A stretch of 5,203 nt of DNA from assembly GCA_039922955.1 (NCBI GenBank), contig JBDTDR010000124.1, positions 1 through 5,203 of the forward strand, written 5' to 3'. The position numbers and the translations under genes were made by a program. A model generated the notes under the pieces. The model saw nothing but the letters and a program-made list of their open reading frames with translations. It was not told the DNA's origin and did not search any database. Within the stretch, counting starts at the first letter, position 1. The number at the start of each line of letters is the position of its first letter. The DNA comes from Tumulicola sp039922955 (GTDB lineage Bacteria; Vulcanimicrobiota; Vulcanimicrobiia; Vulcanimicrobiales; Vulcanimicrobiaceae). Below are positions 1 through 5,203 of the stretch, one piece after another.

Positions 1-1
1 C

Positions 2-820
2 GGAGCGGCCGTCAAAGACGCGGGCTCCAACCTGGCCGGCATCGGGATCGGCTCGCCCGGAAACATCGACGCTACGTCGGGCGCGGTCCTCTACAGTCCG
101 AACTTCGGCTGGAACGACGCACCGCTCGGCGAAACGCTGCGCACGAAGTTCAAGCTGCCGGTTTTCGTCGGCAACGACGCGCGCTGCGCGACGCTGGGCG
201 AATACGATTTCGGTGTGGGGCGAGGCACCAAGGATTTCGTCCTGCTGACGCTCGGAACCGGAATCGGCGGCGGCATCGTCGCAGGCGGCAACTTGCTTCT
301 CGGCAACCGCTGGGGTGCGGGTGAAATCGGGCACCACCAAATTCGGCCGTTCGACGGGTTCGTCTGCGGATGCGGGAAGGTCGGATGCTTTGAGGCGCAG
401 GCTTCCGGAACGGGATTGATCCGGCACGCGTTTGCGGTCGAGCCGTCGTTTCCGCGCAGCGGGCTGCTCGACGTACCGCGCGACAAGCTTAGTTCCAAGA
501 AGATCCGCAAGGCGGCACAGGCGGGCGACCGGCACGCGCTGGCGGCCTGGGAGAATTTTACCGCCGATCTCGCAATCGGCCTCGCCAACGTCATCGCGTT
601 CGTGAATCCGGAAACGATCGCGCTGGGCGGCGGGGTTTCGACGGCCGCCGATTTCATGCTCGGCGCGATCCGCGGACCGGTCGATGCGCTCACCACGATG
701 GTGCCGAAGGGATCGACGAAGCTTGCGATCGCGAAGCTGGGGAACGACGCCGGCCAAGTCGGCGCCGCAACCATGGTTTTCCGCGGCGGCTTCACGACCG
801 GCGATGCGAACGTCGCGTAA
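2..820 (+). CDS. ROK-family sugar kinase (glucokinase-like), 5'-truncated by window edge
   Basis: ROK proteins of this kind phosphorylate glucose or a related hexose with ATP in the cytoplasm. The frame is open from base 2 to a TAA at 818-820 and gives 272 residues. Counting from the window edge, the family landmarks appear in order: GIGSPG (15-20), the catalytic Asp in GNDA (D59), the glycine-rich phosphate-binding stretch TLGTGIGGG (83-91), GEIGHH with the zinc-ligand His near 111, and the zinc cluster CGCGKVGCFE (C122, C124, C129). ALGGGVS (207-213) and GNDAGQVGAA (247-256) close the fold. ROK enzymes usually run 300-330 residues, so about 40-50 N-terminal residues, including the DxGGTK ATP motif, lie upstream. 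The intact zinc motif and the lack of any leading DNA-binding domain in the visible part favour a kinase over a ROK repressor, but the missing N-terminus means this is not settled. Exact sugar specificity cannot be read. A GTG at 215 is internal and not the start. Confidence 0.93.
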   Translation, partial: GAAVKDAGSNLAGIGIGSPGNIDATSGAVLYSPNFGWNDAPLGETLRTKFKLPVFVGNDARCATLGEYDFGVGRGTKDFVLLTLGTGIGGGIVAGGNLLLGNRWGAGEIGHHQIRPFDGFVCGCGKVGCFEAQASGTGLIRHAFAVEPSFPRSGLLDVPRDKLSSKKIRKAAQAGDRHALAAWENFTADLAIGLANVIAFVNPETIALGGGVSTAADFMLGAIRGPVDALTTMVPKGSTKLAIAKLGNDAGQVGAATMVFRGGFTTGDANVA

Positions 821-860
821 GCTCGCGCCGGCTTCTGCTTTGAATCTCACGCAAAACCCT

Positions 861-867
861 GGAGGGA
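861..867 (+). promoter_or_regulatory. Ribosome binding site of the phosphoesterase gene
   Basis: GGAGGGA lies about 10 bases upstream of the ATG at 878 and is a strong Shine-Dalgarno match, which fixes that start. The 57-base gap after the kinase stop is otherwise featureless to me; I see no convincing -35/-10 pair, so read-through from the kinase gene cannot be excluded. Confidence 0.75.
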
Positions 868-877
868 GAACGAACAC

Positions 878-2317
878 ATGTCTAAGCGCAACGTGATCGC
901 CGCGTCGATCGCCTTGGTCGCCGTCGTGGCCGCGGGCTGCGTCGCGGCCGAAACCACCGCGTCGCGGTCGAGCGTACCGACCGGCGACATTCACAAAATC
1001 CGGCACGTCGTCATCATCATGCAAGAAAACCGCTCGTTTGATTCGTACTTCGGCACGTTCCCCGGCGCCGACGGCATTCCGATGAAGGACGGCGTTCCGA
1101 CGGTTTGCGTTCCGCAGCCACAAAACAACGCGTGCGTGCAGCCGTTTCACGATCCCGCGGATCGCAATCGCGGCGGCCCACATAACTTTCATTCGTCTCA
1201 GGTCGACGTCAACGGCGGACGCATGGACGGCTTCTTTACGTCGATGCGGGGAGCGGCCCGCTGCGCGACGTACGGCGACCCAAGCTGTGCCGGCCGCGGG
1301 ATAGCCCGCGACGTTATGGGGTATCACGATGCGCGCGAGCTACCCAACTACTGGAAATACGCTCGCGATTTCGTGCTTCAAGACCATCTCTTCGAAAACG
1401 TCGCGTCGTGGAGTCTGCCGCAGCATCTGTTCATGGTGTCCGAATGGTCGGCCCAGTGCCCGCAGCTGGGCGATGCGATGAGCTGCACGAACGAACCCGA
1501 GAATCCCGACCCGCCTCTCGATTTTCGCCGACGGGATCCGGCGGCGCACGGGCCGGGGCGGCCGGACTATGCCTGGACCGACCTGACGTACCTGCTTCAC
1601 CGCAAGCACGTCAGTTGGGCGTACTACGTGATGAGCGGAACCGAGCCCGACTGTGCGAACGGCTTGGAAACGTGTAGACAAAGGCCCCAGACGTATCGCA
1701 CGCCCGGGATTTGGAACATCCTTCCGTCGTTCGATACGGTCAAGCAGGACGGCGAACTCGGCAACGTGCGCGAGCTACGGCAGTTCTACTCCGCCGCCAA
1801 AAGCGGGGCGCTCCCGAACGTCGTTTGGATTGCGCCGGCCGGGAAATACAGCGAACATCCGCCGGCGTCGGTGAGCGCGGGCCAGGCCTACGTGACCGGG
1901 TTGATCAACGCGATCATGAAGAGCCCGGACTGGGACAGCACGCTGATCGTCTTGAGCTGGGATGACTGGGGAGGATTCTACGATCACGTGCCGCCGCCGA
2001 CGGTGGACGAAAACGGTTACGGGATACGCGTTCCCGGCATCGTGATCAGTCCGTACGCGCGCCGAGGTTTCATCGACCGCCAGGTGCTCAGCCACGATGC
2101 CTACGTGAAGTTCATCGAGGATGACTTTCTCGGCGGCGAGCGCATCGATCCCAAGACCGACGGGCGGCCGGATCGCCGTCCGAACGTCCGCGAGAACCAG
2201 CCGCAGCTGGGGGACTTGCGCGCCGACCTCGACTTCACGCAATCGCCGCGCGCGCCGGAGATTCTGCCGAACGGGACGGTTTGGAACGGCATCAGCGCCG
2301 TTCCCGCGACGCCGTAA
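878..2317 (+). CDS. Exported phosphoesterase, phospholipase C / AcpA acid phosphatase superfamily
   Basis: This 479-residue protein belongs to the phosphoesterase family (Pfam PF04185) of bacterial phospholipases C and AcpA-type acid phosphatases, metal-dependent enzymes that hydrolyse phosphate esters outside the cytoplasm. The N-terminus has basic residues, a hydrophobic stretch (6-19) and VVAAGC ending at C21, a permissive lipobox; it is either a lipoprotein or simply secreted. Family motifs are present: VVIIMQENRSFDSYFG (44-59, with likely metal ligands E50 and N51), SLPQH (179-183, where S179 matches the likely nucleophile position), SEHP (325-328), SWDDWGGFYDH (360-370, D362/D363 as further metal ligands) and RVPGIVISPYAR (384-395). 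Length is normal for the family and all key motifs look intact. Eight cysteines besides C21 occur as four close pairs (77/86, 129/137, 194/203, 259/266), consistent with disulfides after export. The substrate (phospholipid, phosphomonoester or other) cannot be told from sequence. The gene converges on the glycosyltransferase gene with a 19-bp gap. Confidence 0.93.
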   Translation: MSKRNVIAASIALVAVVAAGCVAAETTASRSSVPTGDIHKIRHVVIIMQENRSFDSYFGTFPGADGIPMKDGVPTVCVPQPQNNACVQPFHDPADRNRGGPHNFHSSQVDVNGGRMDGFFTSMRGAARCATYGDPSCAGRGIARDVMGYHDARELPNYWKYARDFVLQDHLFENVASWSLPQHLFMVSEWSAQCPQLGDAMSCTNEPENPDPPLDFRRRDPAAHGPGRPDYAWTDLTYLLHRKHVSWAYYVMSGTEPDCANGLETCRQRPQTYRTPGIWNILPSFDTVKQDGELGNVRELRQFYSAAKSGALPNVVWIAPAGKYSEHPPASVSAGQAYVTGLINAIMKSPDWDSTLIVLSWDDWGGFYDHVPPPTVDENGYGIRVPGIVISPYARRGFIDRQVLSHDAYVKFIEDDFLGGERIDPKTDGRPDRRPNVRENQPQLGDLRADLDFTQSPRAPEILPNGTVWNGISAVPATP

Positions 2318-2344
2318 GCGCCCGCCGCTTGGGTCTTTAGACCC
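2316..2344. terminator. Possible bidirectional terminator between convergent genes
   Basis: Two small hairpins sit side by side where the phosphoesterase and glycosyltransferase genes meet. The first is AAGCG (2316-2320) pairing with CGCTT (2326-2330). The second is GGGTCT (2331-2336) pairing with AGACCC (2339-2344), and it contains the glycosyltransferase stop codon. Neither is followed by a long T tract, so intrinsic termination is only a suggestion. The position, between two 3' ends, is what makes it plausible. Confidence 0.3.
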
Positions 2345-3533
2345 CGGCGGCCTGGCGGAGCGGGCCGGCCGGCAGACCGTCCTGCGCCGGGATCGTTCCG
2401 GTTTCGACGATCTGGGCGATGAGCTCGGCGATTCGGCGCGAGCTGCGGCGCGGCGCGACGATTTCTTGATTGTGGCGGATGGTTGCGAGCCGTTCGGGGG
2501 TGCGGATCATCGAGCGCACCGCGTCGACGACTTCGGCGGCGCCGTGAATGGCCACCGCCCCGAGACCGTTGTGCCGGACGAAGTCGACGTTACCGCGCTC
2601 CTGGCCGGGAATATAATCGTACACGACCACCGGAAGCTGGGCGGCATTGGCTTCGGCTAGGGTGCCGGGACCGGCCTTGGTGACGAGCAGATCGACCGCC
2701 CGGAAATACTCGGGGATCTTGTCGGTGAAACCGAGTACGTGCATCGGCGTCGGCAGACTCCCGGACATCTCTTCGAGTTTCTGCTGGAGGTGGTCGTTGC
2801 GCCCGCAGACCACGACCATATGAATCGCTAGGCGGGCGCGGGCCAGCGCCAGCGTCGTCGAGAGCAGCTTCCCGCCGCCCTCGCCACCCGCCATCAGCAT
2901 GACGACCATGGCGTCGGTGGGGAGCCCAAGCTGGGCTCGCAGCTCGGCCGGCGTCCCCGTCACATCGTCGAATTTCGGGTTGATCGGATGGCCGAGCAAG
3001 CGCAGCCGGGCCGGTGAAACGCCGCGTGAAAGGGCCCGCTGATAGACTTCGCGGGCGGGCACGACGACGGCGTCGGCGTCGGCCATCAGCCACGACTCGT
3101 GAACTTTTCCCAGGTCCGTAATCACGGTCACGATCGGAACGTGCTGCATCGCCGCGTCAGCGCGGGCTCGCAGCGAGGCGTGGTTCAGAAGCGGGTGAAC
3201 CGAGATGATGACGTCGGGCTGGTAGCTGATGAAGAGATCTTTGAGCCGCTCCCGGTAGAGCGGTTCGCAAAAGCGTATCAGCGCCTTGTAGCGCCGGCGC
3301 CCGTTGGTTGCGTAGTAGAGGGCGCCATAAACGGGCGGGGCATAGCGAAGGGCCATGCTGTAGCCGAGGCCGAGCTGCGTGAGCGGGAACGAGCAGTGGG
3401 CGGCGACGTCTTCGACGCGATGCTCGAAGGCGTTGGGCGTCTCGATCTCATCCAGGGCCGCGGTGATGGCATTGGCGGCGCTACGGTGACCGCCGCCGGT
3501 ATCGGAGATCAAGAACATTGCCCGCTTCGTCAT
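2337..3533 (-). CDS. GT28 glycolipid glycosyltransferase, MGDG synthase-like
   Basis: The 398-residue product resembles plant and bacterial monogalactosyldiacylglycerol synthases and related processive diacylglycerol glycosyltransferases. These move a sugar from a UDP-sugar to a lipid acceptor at the inner face of the cytoplasmic membrane. The N-terminal acceptor domain opens with ISDTGGGHRSAANAI (9-23), the signature of the MGDG synthase N-terminal domain (PF06925), and includes TDLGKVHESW (139-148) and GHPI (181-184). The C-terminal nucleotide-sugar domain (PF04101 type) has MAGGEGGG (214-221), LGFTDKIPEYF (267-277), KAGPGTLAEA (286-295) and YIPGQERGN (307-315), very like the plant enzyme in order and spacing. 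No signal peptide or membrane helix is evident, as expected for a peripheral enzyme. I chose the ATG at 3533 because GGGAGGG lies just before it; the frame stays open upstream to 4010, but that part is a shadow of the hydroxylase gene. A second ATG at codon 6 is possible. Donor sugar and acceptor lipid are unknown; MurG-like function is less likely given the SDTGGGH signature. Confidence 0.9.
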   Translation of the reverse strand: MTKRAMFLISDTGGGHRSAANAITAALDEIETPNAFEHRVEDVAAHCSFPLTQLGLGYSMALRYAPPVYGALYYATNGRRRYKALIRFCEPLYRERLKDLFISYQPDVIISVHPLLNHASLRARADAAMQHVPIVTVITDLGKVHESWLMADADAVVVPAREVYQRALSRGVSPARLRLLGHPINPKFDDVTGTPAELRAQLGLPTDAMVVMLMAGGEGGGKLLSTTLALARARLAIHMVVVCGRNDHLQQKLEEMSGSLPTPMHVLGFTDKIPEYFRAVDLLVTKAGPGTLAEANAAQLPVVVYDYIPGQERGNVDFVRHNGLGAVAIHGAAEVVDAVRSMIRTPERLATIRHNQEIVAPRRSSRRIAELIAQIVETGTIPAQDGLPAGPLRQAAGV

Positions 3534-3536
3534 TCG

Positions 3537-3543
3537 CCCTCCC
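3537..3543 (-). promoter_or_regulatory. Ribosome binding site of the glycosyltransferase gene
   Basis: Read on the minus strand this is GGGAGGG, only 3-4 bases before the ATG at 3533. It fills the 13-bp gap after the hydroxylase stop and decides the start over the much longer open frame upstream. The spacing is short but the match is strong. Confidence 0.65.
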
Positions 3544-3546
3544 GTT

Positions 3547-4092
3547 TTAGGCTCGCGCCGGCGCCCTCCCCGGATTGCGGCGACCGGCGGCGTTTTGCGT
3601 CCGCCGGCTCGTCGGAGCGAGTTTGGCGAGGAGCGCTCGGGCCGGGGCGTCATAAAAGCGAAAGATGTCGCCAAACTCGATATCGGGGTTTCGGTGATGG
3701 CCGTCGTGGTCCTCGGGAAGCACGACCCAAAGACGGCGAAGGGTCGCTCGAAGCCAGCCCGGGGTCTTCCAACCCAGGTCGGTGGTGTGACGCCACCAAA
3801 CGTGCAGCTGCCCGAGCGCCAGGCCCAGCAGAGCGCCTTGCCACGACAGTCGCGCGAGCATCGCCGCCACGGCCAGGTAGGGCAGAGCCCCCAGGATCCC
3901 GTCGAGCAAGACCGGCGCGTCGAACGACAGCACGGCATGATCCCAGTAGGAACGGCGCCGGTCGTGGTGGGTGCGCAGGTGGAGCGTGAACCACACGTGC
4001 TGCGGGACATGATAGAAAAACGTCGAGGCGAAGTCTCCGGCGACCAGGGTGATCGCGGCGGCTGCGGCGATAAGTACAGCGCTTGAGATCAT
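3547..4092 (-). CDS. Compact membrane di-iron protein, fatty acid hydroxylase superfamily
   Basis: This 181-residue histidine-rich membrane protein carries the eight-histidine pattern of the fatty acid hydroxylase / sterol desaturase superfamily (PF04116), membrane oxygenases that use two irons to hydroxylate or desaturate lipids. The clusters are HVPQH (28-32), HLRTHH (38-43), HVWWRH (97-102) and HDGHH (129-133). The last continues as HHRNPDIEFGDIFRFYD (132-148), typical of the family's C-terminal box, where a histidine pair is followed by NP, an aromatic, G and a D near the end. Hydrophobic stretches at about 4-18, 61-80 and 83-96 are likely membrane segments. It is shorter than typical sterol desaturases (about 250-300 residues) and nearer the size of CrtZ carotene hydroxylases, though the final box looks more like fatty acid hydroxylases. 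The tail from 161 is basic and probably disordered. It is followed after 13 bp by the glycosyltransferase gene, so the two are probably one operon and may act on one lipid. No Shine-Dalgarno is evident at the ATG, which lies within the start of the divergent transglycosylase gene. Substrate unknown. Confidence 0.82.
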   Translation of the reverse strand: MISSAVLIAAAAAITLVAGDFASTFFYHVPQHVWFTLHLRTHHDRRRSYWDHAVLSFDAPVLLDGILGALPYLAVAAMLARLSWQGALLGLALGQLHVWWRHTTDLGWKTPGWLRATLRRLWVVLPEDHDGHHRNPDIEFGDIFRFYDAPARALLAKLAPTSRRTQNAAGRRNPGRAPARA

Positions 4093-4748
4093 CTGTAACT
4101 TTGATACTCGCGCTGCTTCTGAGTGGTTGCACGGCGGAGAACGTTACGCCGACGCGCGCGCCGTTCGCCGCCCTGCCGCAACTCGATCGCGCCCGCAACG
4201 CGGTATTGAGCTGGCCGTTGCCCCCGAACGTCGACGCGTTGGCCGGGGCGATGCCGTTGCGCGACGGCCGGCCGGTCGCGCAGCCGGAGCTGGCGATCGC
4301 GCGGGCGATCCTCCACACGAATCCGCGCATCGCGCAAACCTATGCGCTGTTGCTCGCGATCGACACCGCGCAGGCGGCGCGCGCTCGCCGGCTCCCGCCG
4401 GAGTTTCTCGGCGCGGCGCTCTTGCAAGAATCGGCGTACGACGTGGAGGCGCTTTCGTCGGCCGGCGCCGTCGGCATCGCGCAGTTCATGCCCGAAACGG
4501 CGGACGGCCTCGGCGTCGACCCCTACGATCCGGCGGCCGCGATTGCCGGCGCCGCCGAACTCCTGGGCGGCTACGTGGCGGGCTATCGCGGGATTTACGA
4601 CGATCCGTACGCGGCCGCGCTGGCGGCTTACAATGCGGGGCCGGCGGCCGTGCAGCGGTATCGCGGCGTGCCGCCGTACGCGGAAACGCGCGAATACATC
4701 GCGCTCATATTCGACCGGTGGGCCCGGATCGCGGCATACGAGCGATAG
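4083..4748 (+). CDS. Lipoprotein lytic transglycosylase, SLT domain
   Basis: The 221-residue product is a soluble-lytic-transglycosylase-type enzyme (SLT, PF01464), which cleaves the MurNAc-GlcNAc bond of peptidoglycan to leave 1,6-anhydro ends, acting in the periplasm. A signal peptide ends in LLSGC with lipid-anchoring C16. The catalytic domain spans roughly 100-215: LQESAYDVEALSSAGAVGIAQ (QES with catalytic E116, then the GAVGIAQFMPETA box at 128-140), the AAYNAGPAAV box (181-190) and ETREYI (201-206). All hallmarks are intact. Residues 17-95 show no domain I recognise. The start is TTG at 4083: an in-frame stop lies at 4071-4073, and the next candidate, TTG at 4101, would drop the basic residue of the signal peptide. 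No good ribosome binding site precedes either. The start overlaps the divergent hydroxylase start by 10 bp. The small size suggests a housekeeping or accessory membrane-anchored enzyme rather than Slt70. Confidence 0.92.
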   Translation: MRSSVTLILALLLSGCTAENVTPTRAPFAALPQLDRARNAVLSWPLPPNVDALAGAMPLRDGRPVAQPELAIARAILHTNPRIAQTYALLLAIDTAQAARARRLPPEFLGAALLQESAYDVEALSSAGAVGIAQFMPETADGLGVDPYDPAAAIAGAAELLGGYVAGYRGIYDDPYAAALAAYNAGPAAVQRYRGVPPYAETREYIALIFDRWARIAAYER

Positions 4749-4781
4749 GCGGCCGCCTCCCTGGGGTGGAAGCGATAGGCG
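4741..4781. repeat. Short direct repeat with adjoining palindrome after the transglycosylase stop
   Basis: AGCGATAGGCG occurs at 4741-4751, covering the transglycosylase stop codon, and again at 4771-4781, 30 bases on. Overlapping the first copy is a perfect 12-bp palindrome, AGGCGGCCGCCT (4747-4758). This falls in the 59-base gap before the next lipoprotein gene. It could be a protein-binding or terminator-like element, a small duplication, or chance in GC-rich DNA. Confidence 0.35.
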
Positions 4782-4793
4782 CAATCGAATCGC

Positions 4794-4801
4794 AGAGAGG
4801 A
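4794..4801 (+). promoter_or_regulatory. Ribosome binding site of the terminal lipoprotein gene
   Basis: AGAGAGGA lies 6 bases before the ATG at 4808 and is a good Shine-Dalgarno match, supporting that start although the gene is cut by the window edge. Confidence 0.65.
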
Positions 4802-4807
4802 TCTTTG

Positions 4808-5203
4808 ATGAAGTACCCGCGCTTTTCCGTCGCATCGCTGCTGCTGGCCTTGCTGGCTCTGAGCGGGTGCGGTCTGACCAACAGCCCGGCCGACAAGCTG
4901 ACGTTCAAGGCGCCGGGTGGATGGCAGGGCTCTCCCGGCATCATGGGCTTCATGCAGTTCTGGAAAGCGCCCGGCAAAAACAACGAAGTGCTCATGCTGT
5001 TTAAGTCGCCGAAGCCGCTTGCGACCACCGAAGTCTTCAGCAGCGCCAACTTAAAAGACGCGCGAGTCGAAGCTCAGAAACCCATCACCATCTGTGGAAA
5101 TCAAGCGGCCCAGTTCTACAAGGCTCAAGGAACGTCGACGGGCGGCGCCGACAGCAACGTGGAGATGGTCATGACCAACGCCGGCGGCACGACCTACCTC
5201 GCG
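4808..5203 (+). CDS. Uncharacterised lipoprotein, 3'-truncated by window edge
   Basis: The frame runs without a stop from ATG 4808 to the last base, giving 132 residues so far. The N-terminus MKYPRFSVASLLLALLALSGC is a textbook lipoprotein signal: a basic residue, a hydrophobic core (8-18) and the lipobox LSGC with C21 as the lipidated cysteine. The mature part begins GLTNSPADKLTFKAPGGWQG and has no long hydrophobic segment. It alternates short strand-like stretches (EVLMLF near 63-68, VEMVMTN near 119-125) with glycine- and lysine-rich turns, so a mainly beta fold is likely. A single mature-part cysteine sits in ITICGNQAAQFY (94-105). I do not recognise a named family; the pattern 'LTFKAP.GW' loosely recalls PsbP/DUF1795-like proteins, but that is weak. 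It follows the transglycosylase by 59 bp on the same strand and could share its transcript, though it has its own good ribosome binding site. Only export and anchoring to a membrane can be inferred. Confidence 0.85.
   Translation, partial: MKYPRFSVASLLLALLALSGCGLTNSPADKLTFKAPGGWQGSPGIMGFMQFWKAPGKNNEVLMLFKSPKPLATTEVFSSANLKDARVEAQKPITICGNQAAQFYKAQGTSTGGADSNVEMVMTNAGGTTYLA

Noticed and set aside
91..795. 234-residue open frame on the minus strand.
   Set aside because: It lies fully opposite the ROK kinase, whose motifs are unmistakable, and its own translation is Ser/Pro/Ala-rich with no recognisable domain. It is a GC-rich shadow frame.
821..877. Possible promoter or regulatory RNA before the phosphoesterase.
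   Set aside because: The gap is only 57 bases, and apart from the ribosome binding site I find no convincing promoter hexamers or stable stem.
1775..2242. 155-residue minus-strand frame opposite the phosphoesterase C-terminal half.
   Set aside because: The plus strand carries the conserved SWDDWGGFYDH and RVPGIVISPYAR motifs there; the antisense frame shows no family features.
3099..3989. 296-residue open frame on the plus strand.
   Set aside because: It runs antisense across both the glycosyltransferase and the hydroxylase genes, is rich in Arg/Gly/Pro in its second half and has no motif; two well-supported genes explain the DNA.
3534..4010. Upstream extension of the glycosyltransferase frame, giving a 557-residue protein starting at 4010.
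   Set aside because: The extra 159 residues are low-complexity Arg/Ser/Pro/Thr sequence without family motifs and are read out of frame over the histidine-rich hydroxylase gene. The SDTGGGH motif begins just after the ATG at 3533, which has its own ribosome binding site.
3650..4330. 226-residue minus-strand frame spanning the hydroxylase-transglycosylase junction, considered as a longer gene that would remove the head-to-head overlap.
   Set aside because: It reads the hydroxylase region in the wrong frame and lacks the histidine clusters; its composition is that of a shadow frame.
4089..4835. 248-residue open frame on the minus strand.
   Set aside because: It is antisense to the lytic transglycosylase and extremely arginine-rich, typical of the complement of GC-rich codons. 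The plus strand has the catalytic motifs.

Overview
This is a high-GC window (about 60-65% by eye) densely packed with bacterial protein-coding genes. It holds six genes, two of them cut by the window edges. I see no RNA gene, insertion sequence, CRISPR array or phage signature. The gene set and the sequence style fit an uncultivated soil or acid-habitat bacterium. My best guess is Candidatus Eremiobacterota (WPS-2) or a similar high-GC phylum; this rests on recalled resemblance, not on a marker gene. Three predicted lipoproteins, one of them a lytic transglycosylase, suggest a cell with a substantial peptidoglycan layer and probably an outer membrane.

Layout, left to right. Positions 2-820 (+) carry the C-terminal six-sevenths or so of a ROK-family sugar kinase. 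Positions 878-2317 (+), behind a strong ribosome binding site, encode an exported phosphoesterase of the phospholipase C / AcpA acid phosphatase superfamily. Its stop faces, across a 19-bp gap, the stop of a minus-strand pair read leftwards from 4092: a compact histidine-rich membrane protein of the fatty acid hydroxylase superfamily (4092-3547), then, 13 bp downstream, a GT28 glycosyltransferase closely resembling monogalactosyldiacylglycerol synthase (3533-2337). Diverging from the hydroxylase, and overlapping its start by 10 bp, is a lipoprotein lytic transglycosylase (4083-4748, +, TTG start). An unrecognised lipoprotein runs off the right edge (4808 onward, +).

The common theme is the cell envelope. 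The hydroxylase and glycosyltransferase are almost certainly co-transcribed and probably make or modify a membrane glycolipid. The neighbouring phosphoesterase could act on phospholipids or phosphate esters outside the cytoplasmic membrane. The transglycosylase cuts peptidoglycan. The ROK kinase is ordinary cytoplasmic sugar metabolism. A link between phosphoesterase and glycosyltransferase, as in phosphate-starvation lipid remodelling, is only a hypothesis, because the genes converge rather than share an operon.

No strikingly new system is evident. The points most worth following are the hydroxylase-glycosyltransferase pair, the head-to-head overlap at 4083-4092, the paired cysteines of the phosphoesterase and the uncharacterised terminal lipoprotein.
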